DNA from: Pachyseris speciosa
Lineage: Eukaryota; Cnidaria; Anthozoa; Scleractinia; Pachyseridae
Direction of reading: 5' to 3'
NCBI GenBank assembly: GCA_016490735.1
Contig: JAEMWC010000563.1
Coordinates: 192,501-256,500 of the forward strand
Length of the DNA stretch: 64,000 bases
The notes beneath the pieces are model-generated. The model ran no database searches. It was not told the origin of the DNA and was given only the letters and a program-made list of their open reading frames with translations. The position numbers and the translations under genes were made by a program. Of this stretch, positions 11,601 through 23,600 are shown piece after piece. How positions within the stretch are numbered: position 1 is the stretch's first letter; each line of letters starts with the position of its first letter.

Positions 11601-14600
11601 GAATGCCCTTTAAATTTGGATATCCAATAAATGCAAGAAACGTAGCGATTTTTACCAAATATGGCCTTCTGAGTTTGGACAAGAACAAAACTGACCGTTT
11701 TTAACGTCAAAGAGAAACCACAAAAATGCCCCTTTTTGCCTTCATGTTTTTTAAGGAAATCATCGCCGAAAAACCAAACCTCAACCATCATAACGAAATT
11801 CAGTCCTTTTTCTAGCTTAGAAATGACTTTTTTTTTTCCATATTCTTCTCCCGAGCATAGATACAGCCTTTTGTTCCAGTGCATTCGGGCCTTTCCGCCA
11901 TTTTCAACATCTAGACCACATTGCATGCTGGGAAATGACGAGAATTTTTGACAGCACCTGTTCCTTCTCCCAATTCTTTCACATATAAACTAAGTCTACA
12001 GCCACTCCGACCTACTGCCAAAAATTCCTGCTTGTGGTCATCTTCAGTACTCAGAAATTCCAAAATATGTGGCGGTAGGTCGAGAAATTCATCAATAGTC
12101 GAGTCCCAAAGGTGCTAAGTGTTCGACCGGCCAAATTCCCAGTTCGTCGAGTAACAAGCCAAATTCAACAACAAAGTACATCACCTTGCTCGGTTCTTTG
12201 AGAAAGTGGACTCTTAGCTACCGTCACGCTTAATGATGCTCATCAGGCAGCCGCTAAAGATGAAAAATGGCTGTAAATTTAGCAGAAATCGCAAGCAAAC
12301 CGAACTTGGGCCATTGTTGTCGCTTCACGGATAAAAAATAGCTACGTCAAAATGACGTTTTCAGAAACCTTGAGCCTCCAGTGGCTTAGGACAGCACCAC
12401 TTTTCCCTGGTAGTTCAAATAAAGAGTCATGAATTGCTATTCATCGTTTATAGGTGGAAAATCACTCCGAAAATGTAAAAACAGCCGGTAGTCAATGGGT
12501 TAAAATCATTCTACATGATAGCCAGCTTTTTTCCCATACAAGCATGTATCAGATTTTATTGTTCCCTGTCTTATTCTTCCTGTGTTCTACACCTCTAAAT
12601 AGAGACATATAGAAATGTACTGTGCAGGTGCATTATGCTACGTGTATAAACCAAAGCCTAATAAAATTATTTGTCACCTGATGGTACTCTTTGTCTTCAT
12701 GACAACTTCACGCCGCTTTAAGTGTGTACCCCAAATTCTGGGGTCATTGAGCATTCATATATTCACGCTATTGTTCTTACTCATCACTTATTCACAACGA
12801 TGTTCTGCCGACAACACGGCATGTTTCCGAAGAGCGCAAGCTCTTGATGTAGGTGAGATATTTTTCTTTTATTAACAGAGAAGAAATAAAACCCAAGGGA
12901 CTAAGATGATATCTGCTTGATTGATTTTAAATTAATAGCATGTGTGCCACAGCTGGTGCCATCATTCTTGTCAATTTCAAACTTGAACCAGATATCAAAG
13001 GGAGGTTTTTGTCAATTACCACAGAACAACCGGACAAATTGGTCAATATTTACGCTCCCAGCGAAAATCGCGTTCGAGTGAACAATTTCTTGAAGGCCGT
13101 AAACAGCCTTGGAAATTTGAGAGTAAAGATCGAAGATTCTACATAATCGCCTTTTTAACTTTTCTGAGTCAAAATTTTGCTCGAGAGAGGGAGGGTTTCC
13201 TTTTTCAAAGTAAACACGGGAGCGCACACGAATTGAATTCATGGCCGCGGAGTATTATTTACCTTGGTACAAAGCAGCAGTTACAAAACTTGTTGCGTGT
13301 GGCAATGCGACTTTGGCGTCAAACATTTTTATTTGTTGATGTTTTTTTTACCTTATTTCGTTTCCGTTGCCTTTGCTTTAACATTCTCTGCGTAAAATCT
13401 TTTCGACTGATGGAACAAGGCAAGCAAATAATCGGGAAGATTACGTGCATCGAGTGTGACGAGCGTCAGGGGACGTGACAAGACACGGCAATTGGTCAAT
13501 TCTAGACAGTTGACATGACAACCGGACAAAAATTGCGGTTTTCTTGCTCGCGAAGCTTGCTTGATCAAAACAACATCCGTGTTTACTAAAAAGAGTCCGG
13601 AGAATTACGTAAATCATAGTAATGCCTCGACCGATGTACTTGGCCTGAAATCTTCTTAAACAAAACAAATGCGTTTTATTTCAGTTGTTAGACGAGATAC
13701 ACGATAAAAAACCTCAATTGATTGTTTATCTTAAAATAGAAACTTACCAAGTTACACGCTGCGATTGTCGGAATTAACGTGGCTGCATGGAGCAAAATTA
13801 ACTCACTGAGTTATAAATAAAAAAATACAAATCAAGAATTTTTAATTTAATTTCTTTATTGAGCAAAGAAAGAAAAAGTCATCAAATACATATATATTCT
13901 GGGAGGAACAGATAACATGAAACACGACACTGCTCCGAGTAAAACTTGACGGCGGCTTTGAATCGAACACTCAGTCGGCCTCAAAAAGAAAAGAATCCTA
14001 AATTAAATCTCTCCTCGAATGTTGTGGTCAAAGGAAAAGTTCAAATGCATTAAGTGGCCTGGGCATTCACCACACATCGGAACGTGTTCACGCATAAATT
14101 AATCATGGCCGCCGCTCTAGGAAAAAAAATTCTAACGCGTTCTGTGACCAAAACAACTCGTTCAAGATCTCTTTTTAAAGCTCTCAATATGATCTGTATT
14201 CAAAAATACACAAGCTTAAGCTTACAAAACTTGAAAATACGTTGCGAAGAAGCCAAATCTATAAAATGTCTGCGGTGATTACTTCATAATCTTTCACACG
14301 TCGCGAACAAAAGGATACGTTCACAAGTCAGTTCACACATGGTCCCTTAATTGCAGTATTGTTCCAGTCTTTTGAAGTCTCTTTGAGGTCTCCATCCAAA
14401 ATATCCCACCTTTTTCAAACCGAATAAAACCAAAATTATTCGAGACGCTTTCGGTACTACCGAAGGCAATGCCCAAAGGAATAAACTGAGCCTTCAAGCT
14501 ACAACATCCAGCGGTATAAGCCATTTCAGAAAGACACACTTAAAGCGGCGTGAAGTTGTAATGTCACGTTTTTTGCCTTGAATTGTTTACTGTGGTAGAG

Positions 14601-17600
14601 TTTGCAATCATTGTTTTTTTTGCAGGTCAGTTGTAATGTCCATTCAGCTGCTTCCCAAACTGGTTAGCTCATTTCAGCAGTTTGTTGCTAGTGGATATGG
14701 CCCTCACTGGGTGACAGCTTGGGCCAGCAAAGAACTTAACATGATGGAGCTGTTCTTCAACAACATTACTTACCTCATGGAATGTTTGCGCAGGGGTAAT
14801 GTTGCCAGTAATTCTCTGTACAGCCCTGTGGAAGAGGTGCAGGCCAGACTACAGTATCTGTCATCTGTGTTCTCTTGTGAACTGTCGCAACAAGATTTTA
14901 GTAAGTGAAAGGCAAAAATGGTGGGGATTATTTTTATGGAAGAATTCTACTGTACATGGTACAGTGCACTGTGGAGATAAACAACCCAAAATATGAGTGA
15001 CACTCTCTATGTGTATTGTGCATATGTGTCTGCATAATTTTATTTGACATGCACATTGAAGGCATGCATACACAGAAGCTTATTAGTATGTATGAGGTAC
15101 TGTATCTTATTGAGTCCATTGTTGTTATTTTATCATCCTTTGCAGTGGCTTTTTATTAGCAAAACAACAGCTACTTACAGCAAAAATAATAATATCACAG
15201 ACTCGGGGCCCCAGATACCACGACTACCACAACATATGAACAAAAATATCTTTTTTTTTTAATAGCTGAGAAAGTTTAAGAACATCAGTAGGGTTGACGA
15301 TAATATGAAATAAGAAGATACGCCTTCAAAGTCCGCAGTCTTTCAGTTGTTTCAAAGGCCTTTATATGCCTTCTGGTTACATGTATGTCTATACTTTGCT
15401 TGAGAAATTCTGATTGACATTACAAGTCTGATGGACAGTTTGCACATATGTGCTTCCACTGTTGCTCTGTTTATGAATGCTACATAAACCATTTCCATGC
15501 TCCAATCCATAAGCAAAGTTGTTGCTAATTTTAACTTTAATCAAGAACCCATGACACTCAGGAATACATACAGTGTACCATATTGGCACTTACATTTTTT
15601 ATTTTCAGGGGCACCCAACAAGCCAAATCAACCAAAAGCTGTAGAAAGGCATTTCTAAGTACCTTATGGTGTTTGAAGTCTGTTCAAAGTGATGTTTTCG
15701 TTAGCTAAAAGAATTTGATCTGTCGGATTTCTTAGCTGAAATTTTAATTTGTCTGAAAATGTTAGGGAACAAAATCTTCTTTTGAGAAAAAAATTAATGC
15801 TAGCTGTAATGAACTTTCCACGAACTTTCTAGGGAACTATTTCCTTTCCGAAAATGCTAGCTGACGTTCTTGACCACCAAAAGCAATAATTACGACCTTT
15901 CCAAAAACCTCAGGGGCTATGATTTCTCCATTGCAAATCTTTTAGGGCACGTTTCAGTTATGAAAATCCGAGTGCATTCTTTAATCAACGCTGAAAGCCT
16001 AACGTGAACTGCTCTCTAACTAACAGATATCTACTACAACTGAAACTTGTTGTTGGGTGCTCCTGTGTTTTTCATATCCCAGAGCTCTGAGTTTTGGGGT
16101 GCATGTCTTTTGACCTTTTTTCTATTTGATTGTGCGTCGAATAGCTCATCAGTTCAAGTTCTGTTGTTACCCTGGCTTTTGTCTACTGTATAATGACCTA
16201 CTGTACTGTATTCAACCTGTAGATGGGCAGTGATTGCAACATTACAAGATGTGGTAGGCAGGTCATTAAATTAGCCATAATTATTTTAGTGTACACATGT
16301 AGTTTTAATTCAGTTTGTTTGATTTTATTTCAGAGTTGAGTGCTGGTCAGGTTGATGTTCTGTGGCACTGTTTAGTATGTGACTCAGACAGTTCTGATGA
16401 CACACTGGAGTGGTTTTTGCAGCAGGCTCAGAGCAAAGAGTTTCATGCTTTAGATGCCTCTGCTCTGCAGTACATTTTCACTGAAAAGGTAAAATATAAA
16501 CACAAATCATCCAGAGTCTGGTAATCACAGGGTTTTTGGCTTTGACATGAATTATGTACAGCTGTATTTCAGAAAAAACAAAACACTTCTAAATTCCAAT
16601 TCAATCCGGAATGCTCGGACGTTTAATACATGAGTCACTGGCTTGGGAGATTGGGCAACCGCTCCCTATGCTATCAAGCTTAAATAAATTGATTTGATTT
16701 GATTTTGATTTCACATACTGTAGGTACAGCTGTATTACATTTCAAGCTTATTCAAGTAAAAGTCCTTGTCTTCCATGCTGCCAGGTTTGTTACCAAAAGG
16801 CTGAGTGAAGACCAGAAACTTATATGTAATTGTCTTGTGCAATTTATTGTACATGATGAAAGTACGTGTATGTTTGTAGTTAATAGTAAGACACTCATTA
16901 TTTTAAGGTAGTCTTTTATCTGATAATTTTATGCCCTCACAAATTTAAGAGGTTTAAGGCTGTTGTATTAAAAAAGGCAATGTTTTGTCAGGTGAAAGGA
17001 GATGTACAGCATGTATGTCCAGAAAACGTCTGTGTTTCTTTTTTGTGACGTTCAAGCTTAAGGCAACAAATTGAGACGGACGTTAGCAAAAATCAAAGGC
17101 TCCTGTGAGCTAGCTCATGGATGCATCTTGCTACACTAATTCCGACCTGCATTTGACAAGTAATGCAACCTCTTTCCCAGAGTCTATCAAACTTATTATT
17201 GTGATGGATGACATGTATTCCCGCCCTCGACGCAACAGTCCCATCAAAGAGAGCGTTGTGTGACACACTGAAACATGTATGACCTAAAGAAATCTGCAGC
17301 TATGTTACAGCATTAACTGTTTTTTACCACAATATTGAAGTACTTTCAAAAATAATTTTTACTACTGATCGTTTATTTAAGCCAAAGGATATAGACTTTC
17401 TGAACAAGGTCGGTGTTTTGGCGGCTAGATTTTAGAATACTGCGGCCATTCATTTACATACCAGATGATTGAAGCTATTTCAGACATTTCAGAAATTTCT
17501 GATCTTGTCTTCGATAAGAATCCAATACGTGCCTGTCTCAGTTTAAGCAGTACAATTGATCATATTTTTCTCCCAAAACAAATGTTGCATGTCTAAATGC

Positions 17601-20600
17601 GGGCTTTTTTGGTAGAAAAGCTCTGCTGGTTACTTTGTTTATATTTGATTCACTGTAGCGATTGCAGCGTGAATGTATGTTGCGTTTAACCTGATATGCA
17701 ACAACACACAGTACTCATCATGCGATGGGGGATTCAATTCATTGTTGAATGTTCCAATCCTTTGCTAAAATGAATTAATTGCTTTTGGTCCTTGTCAAAG
17801 CTCCTGAGGATAGGGAATGTCTTATTTCCTTACTTATGGTCGCAGGAAATTTATTTCCAAACACTCGGTTGCCATAGTGTGGCTAGTTTTGTTATATAAA
17901 CATATGCTTTTGGCGTTGTTTTCTTTCTGTTCTCTTGTCTTGAACTCCAACCGTGCCCTTCAGTGCTAGTGATATCGAAATAACTTGCTTTGATCATTAA
18001 GACATTCATTCCTCCCAGCTTCTTCCTCCGGGTGACAAGCCGATAGGAACAGCAATTTCATCATCTCTTTTAAGATATCAGCATGCAAATTTTGTCGATT
18101 TCCATCTTCAGTTCTCGCAGCTTGTGTACGTAATTGTATTAGCTTTCCACTTTCCAACTCCACAAAAGTATATTCAAGAGGATAAGATGAAAAATCATCC
18201 ACTTTTCAATCTTCACATGCTCTGATCGACGCCATTAATTCATTTTCACTTCATGATACATAAACAGTCAAGCAAGAATCTATGCATTGCTACTACCCCC
18301 TGAAACTTGCAAACCTTGAGCAAAGAGGACTCTGGGGACAAATACAATACTTATCAGGGGAGGGACAGAAGAAATGTTTCATCCAAGTCTAATGAATAAA
18401 TTAATCAGAATCAAGTGAGTGACATCAAGTGCCCCCTATACCTCATGGCCTGACTACGTCATCCATGAGCTTAAAAGGGGGTGGGTGTTGGTTGGGTAAT
18501 AAAATATCACTTTTTTGTTTGTTTGTTTGTTTTTTTCACGCATGGTTTCTATGTGATACATAAGACTCACGACAAAGAAATTTGTTACAGCTCCCATCAC
18601 TGCCACCAGAGAAGTTTACAATGACTGGCCTGCATCTTCTCCAGCAACTTTACAAGACATTTAAATACTCTGATGTGAAACCCTGTGATCCTGCTAAGGT
18701 AGTGTTACTAATGCTTAAATACTGTCTTGGATAAGATTTTCTTGGGTTTAAGATCACCCTTAAATCCCACTCTGTTCCATCAAAGCCCATTTCCTGCTAA
18801 TAATTGCTGCTCATAACAGTATTAAAGTTGTATTTCATTGAAGGGATTGGAGCATAACCAACCTATGTCAAATTTGTAAATGGTTTGAACCCAGGAGTCA
18901 TATCATAACTAAGTGAAGCACGATCGTCCGGCTGAGTGTAGTCCTGAGAAGGACTGTTTGTGGTGACATTGACTGACGTTTCGACAACCTGAGTGGAAGT
19001 CATCATCAGAGTCAAGGGATTGGAGTAATGTCAGGAGATGGTATAAGTACTCTGGTCGTTGATGTGATTGGTCAACGAAGTCGTGATGTTATTGGTTGTC
19101 GATCAGTTAAGCCGTGATGTTATTGGCTGTGAAAACTAAAACCATGATTGCTGCATTTCGATCCGTCTTTTGTTAGTCAAATTAGTTGGTGTGTCTATTG
19201 TTTGTCCGTTGTTTATATCGTCAATAAGTCGTTTGTAAGGTGTGGGAAGCTGTTGACAACGGTTCAGTGGTGTCTGTTCTAAGTTAGTAAACCAACTTTC
19301 CAGTGCGATCCGTTGGTGGTAGTTAGTACAGTAGGTAATGCATTTAGCAGAGTCCCAGTTGATTGTGTGGTTTGTCAGTAAATGGTGCTCAGCAATGTTA
19401 TTGTTGATGTCACCATTTCTTGTTGCTCATTTGTGTTCAGTCAGTCCTCGACGTTTTGCATGACGATCTCTGCTACAACAACAGAAACTTGTTATAGCAG
19501 AGATCGTCATGCAAAACACCGAGGAACAAGCCCTCACGACTTATGAATGAACGCTACCGCTGTGGCTACGTTACGTCGACGACACTTTCACAGCTGCACA
19601 CAAAGACGAAATCGACGATTTTCACGAACACCTCAACAGACAGAACGCCCACATACAGTTTACCAAGGAGATCGAGGAAAATGGTAAGATACCTTTTCTA
19701 GATTGCCTCGTTAGCCGGGACAACAACAGACTACAGACGACAGTTTACAGAAAACCTACACACACTGACAGACTACTTGACGAATCATCTTAGAACCCTA
19801 CTTCACACAAAGCAACGACAATACGGAACTTAACAAGACGAGCGCAACTAGTTTGCGACTCGAGTGACAGTTTAGCAGAGAACGCAAATACTTAGACAAC
19901 GTTTTCAGTAAGAACAACTACAACCGCGACTTTGTTAGACGCAACACTTGCAGGACAGAACCAAACGCTACGAACGCTAACCCGACACCAGTCACTACAG
20001 CGACTATACCATACATCAAAGGAACTTCTGAGACCATTGCACGGATACTACAACCTTACAATATCCGTGTCACTCACAGACCCATCACAACTTTACGACA
20101 ATTATTGATGAACGTTAAGAACAAAGACAAACCAAAGGACAGACAGGGAGCAGTTTACAAGATCAAATGCTGCGACTGTCAGGCCACTTATATCAGTGAA
20201 ACTGGCAGAAATTTGAACGTAAGACTGACTGAACACAAATGAGCGACGAGAAATGGTGACATCAATAATAACATTGCTGAGCACCATTTACTGACAAACC
20301 ACACAATCGACTGGGACTCTGCTAAATGCATTACCTACTGTACTAACTACCACCAACGGATCGCACTGGAAAGTTGGTTTACTAACTTAGAACAGACACC
20401 ACTGAACGGTTGTCAACAGCTTCCTGCACCTTACAAACGACTTATTGACGATATCAACAACAGACAAACAATAGACACACTGACTAATTTGACTAACAAT
20501 ACACCTACAAACATTTGACTAACAAAAGATGGATCGAAATGCAGCAATCACGGTTTACAATCTTCACAGCCAATAACATCACGGCTTAACTGACAGACAA

Positions 20601-23600
20601 CCAATAACATCACGACTTCGTTGACCAATTTACTGACAAACCACAAAGTTGGTTTACTAACTTAGGAGTTGGTTACTAACTTGGGGAGCTGGGATGGCGT
20701 AGTTGTGAGAGCACTCGCCTTCCACCAATGTGGCCCAGGTTTGATTCCTGGACTCGACGTCATATGTGGGTTGAGTTTGTTGTTGGTTCTCTTCTCTGCT
20801 CTGAGAGTTTTTTCTGCGGGTTCTCCGGTTTTCCCCTCTCCACAAAAACCAACATTTCCAAATTCCAATTTCATCTGCTTGTAAAGCGCATTTGATCATA
20901 TACACATGGAAAATGCGCTATATAAGTTCTAAATTATTATTATTATTATCAACGACCAGAGTACTTATACCATCTCCTGACGTTACTCCAATCACTTGAC
21001 TCTGATGATGACTTCCACTCAGGTTGTCTAAACGTCAGTCAATGTCACCACAAACAGTCCTTCTCAGGACTACACTCACCCGGACGATCATGCTTCACTT
21101 AGCTATGCTATGTCAAATTTTAGGTCATTTTTCAATTTTGCTCGGATTTGTCCAAATTTCTGCATGTGAACTGCAATTCGATTGAAAGAAGGTGTAATGC
21201 AATTTGCAAACCACTTTAGTGGAAGGTTGGTTTCTTTGTATACGCAAGGAAAAATGCATTTTTTTTTACATGCATGATATCTCCAAAATGAAAAAAAAAG
21301 TAAAAAAAAAATACCAGGCAATGTTTTTCAATCGAATTGAAGTTCACATGCAGAAATTCGGACAAATACGAGCAAAATCGAGAAACAACCTAAAATTCAA
21401 CATAAGTTGATTATGCTCCGATTCCTTCAATTGTATCATTAATAGTAAAATATTGTGTTGGCATTTGTGCCTGTATAATAAATAAAAAAAAATTATTATT
21501 GATAAATTTCCAACAATGTATATGTATTTCATCACCTTTGCAATGACAAGCCTTGTAATTTCTTGATATCCCTTGTTTCTGAGCAACGTAATTATTCCAC
21601 ATGGACTGCAACTTCTCAACAATTATTCCTTCCTCACTCTAGGACAAATATAAGAAAATTTTGCCCTACTGTTATTGGTAAATATTTTTGGAATGATCTT
21701 CCTTTTTCCATTTGCAATATTCCATCAAAAATCAATTTTAAAAAAGCAGTTTTCAAATGTTATTTTGCTCAGTGCTAATCTCTTTGTTTTGTGCCATGAT
21801 GTATCTTTGTGTGTCTGTGTCTGTGTGTGTTTTTTATAATAAGCTATATATATTATTTAATAATTAAATATTATTTAGTGCACTAATTAGTTCTTACTAT
21901 ATCGTGCCCCTCTCCATTCTATTTTCTTTACCTTGTATTTATTATTAAAGTAACTCTTAATATAATCTGAATGGAGAAAACAATAAAATGAATGAAATGA
22001 ATGAATACCAATTTGATGTCTTTGTAAATGTGAATGGCTGTTCATGTGCTTGCCTGATTACTAAGGTTTGCTGTGAGTAAGCCACAGAGAACACATTAAC
22101 TCAACAAGGGGCTCTTCCCATCTTTTACGTGTAAGTCTTGTGCGAACATAGTGCCAAACTGGATGAAGCAACAATAATAATTTAGGTATTGAAGAATGTG
22201 CAAGTGCTTGCATTTGCCTTTTTGAGACTGTTTAAGAAAAATTCATTGAAATTGGGCATTTAGGCATATTATATTAGAGGTACTTACAGTGTATACAAGG
22301 AAGGTGTGGCCGCAGCTTTTTACAACAGTGATTGTTGGGTGTTTTATTTTGTCCCGTTCATCATCATTGTCAGTGTCATTATGATTCCCTGTCTTAGTCC
22401 TCAAGGCTGGTATGGTTGCAGCCATTGTTATAGTGGTGTTTTTTGTTATTACTGGATGTGTGATTGGAGTTTTGCAAACCAAAATGTAGTTTTGGTGCTG
22501 GATTACACATGATCAGGGCTTTCCTTTTTGGTTGGCGACTGGCTAAATGCCTAAGTTGCCAGCAATTGTGCTATAAAGAATCCAGGTTGCTGTCAATAAT
22601 TTTCAGTCTTAAAACAAAATAGATGGCCTAGATGGTTGAACCTTTGGCACTCCATTGGGAACTAAGTATGTAACACACCCACTATTCTCCCCCTGCTTTG
22701 CTCAAGTTGACTGCAACTTCATTTGAGAAAGAAAACCCTGCATGATCACAAATACCCTCTTTTTTTCAAAGGTCCACCTGTTTCCCTTCTGGTTCCTTCT
22801 AATGTTATACTCTCCGCTGTAAATAGCACATGCGTGGTAAATTCATTGTGTGGGGTTGTTTTCTTCTTGTAGTTGTATGGTATTGACCAGCTGTGGAATA
22901 TTGCTGTGCAGGCGAGGTCTACAGAGGTCAGCTGGGCTGCTATCTCTTACCTCAACTCCCTATACATCAATGGTAATAATAATTATTTCTTGTAAAAATG
23001 AGTTGTTCAGATGAAATTTATACTTGTTTTTGTAACTCGTTAAAATTTGAATGTAGCTACAGAGAGATCATTTTGAGTCATCTAATGTTGTTTTAGGTTT
23101 ATTATATACCATTGTTCATGTTAAAAGTTTTAATTAATAGTAAACAGTAAAGGGCCATTGTCATGGTAGCTTTTCTCCCATTTTTGGTAGCTATTAATAT
23201 TTTGCTAAATTTACAGCGTATGTTGAAGTACCTTGAGAGAAGTGAAAGAGGATGGGTTGAAGTGGATTTCTGTGACGAATGAGTATAAGAATCAGGTTAA
23301 ACTGATTGTGTCATGGAATCAAAGGACAAACTTGGCAGAGCATTCCCAACTGTCTCAGGTTGGAAAGAATTCCCAACCCAGCCAATCCTGGCCAAAGACA
23401 CTTACCCATTGTTTCTTTAAAATGGAATAGCCAATGAAAAAGATGTGTAAAATTGTATTTTGGTGTCCACTGATGCAGCTGTGTTGGTTGACATCATAGT
23501 CCAATAAAACCTAAATGCTCTGTATTCAGGATGTTTTTTTTTGTTTTTATTTAAATTAGCAAATGGTGGAGGGTTGAAGTTTGAGGATGAATTCATTGGC

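Larger units (their letters stand above)
18876..21107. mobile_element. Penelope-like retroelement, rearranged and decayed
   Basis: Flanked by a perfect 13-bp target duplication, CTATGTCAAATTT (18863-18875 and 21108-21120). The left 570 bp (about 18889-19475) is an inverted copy of the right end. Between lies a forward fragment with the end of a reverse transcriptase and a GIY-YIG domain. Both ends carry a hammerhead motif, as known for Penelope-like elements. A SINE sits in the right part. Confidence 0.85.
18834..21434. mobile_element. MITE split by the Penelope-like element
   Basis: The right part is 21121-21434, the left tip 18834-18875. The left arm reads GGAGCATAACCAACCTATGT and, across the gap, AATTTTAGGT and GCTCGGATTTGTCC. 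The right arm is its complement (GGAGCATAATCAACTTATGT and so on). The host MITE is about 355 bp with arms of about 110 bp. Confidence 0.75.

Noticed and set aside
11471..11926. 151-codon open frame on the - strand
   Set aside because: Runs through the terminal repeat of a piggyBac-like MITE; low-quality composition and no known motif.
18876..21107. Reading the left and right arms as long terminal repeats of an LTR element
   Set aside because: The arms are inverted, not direct, and the coding part is Penelope-like RT plus GIY-YIG rather than gag-pol.
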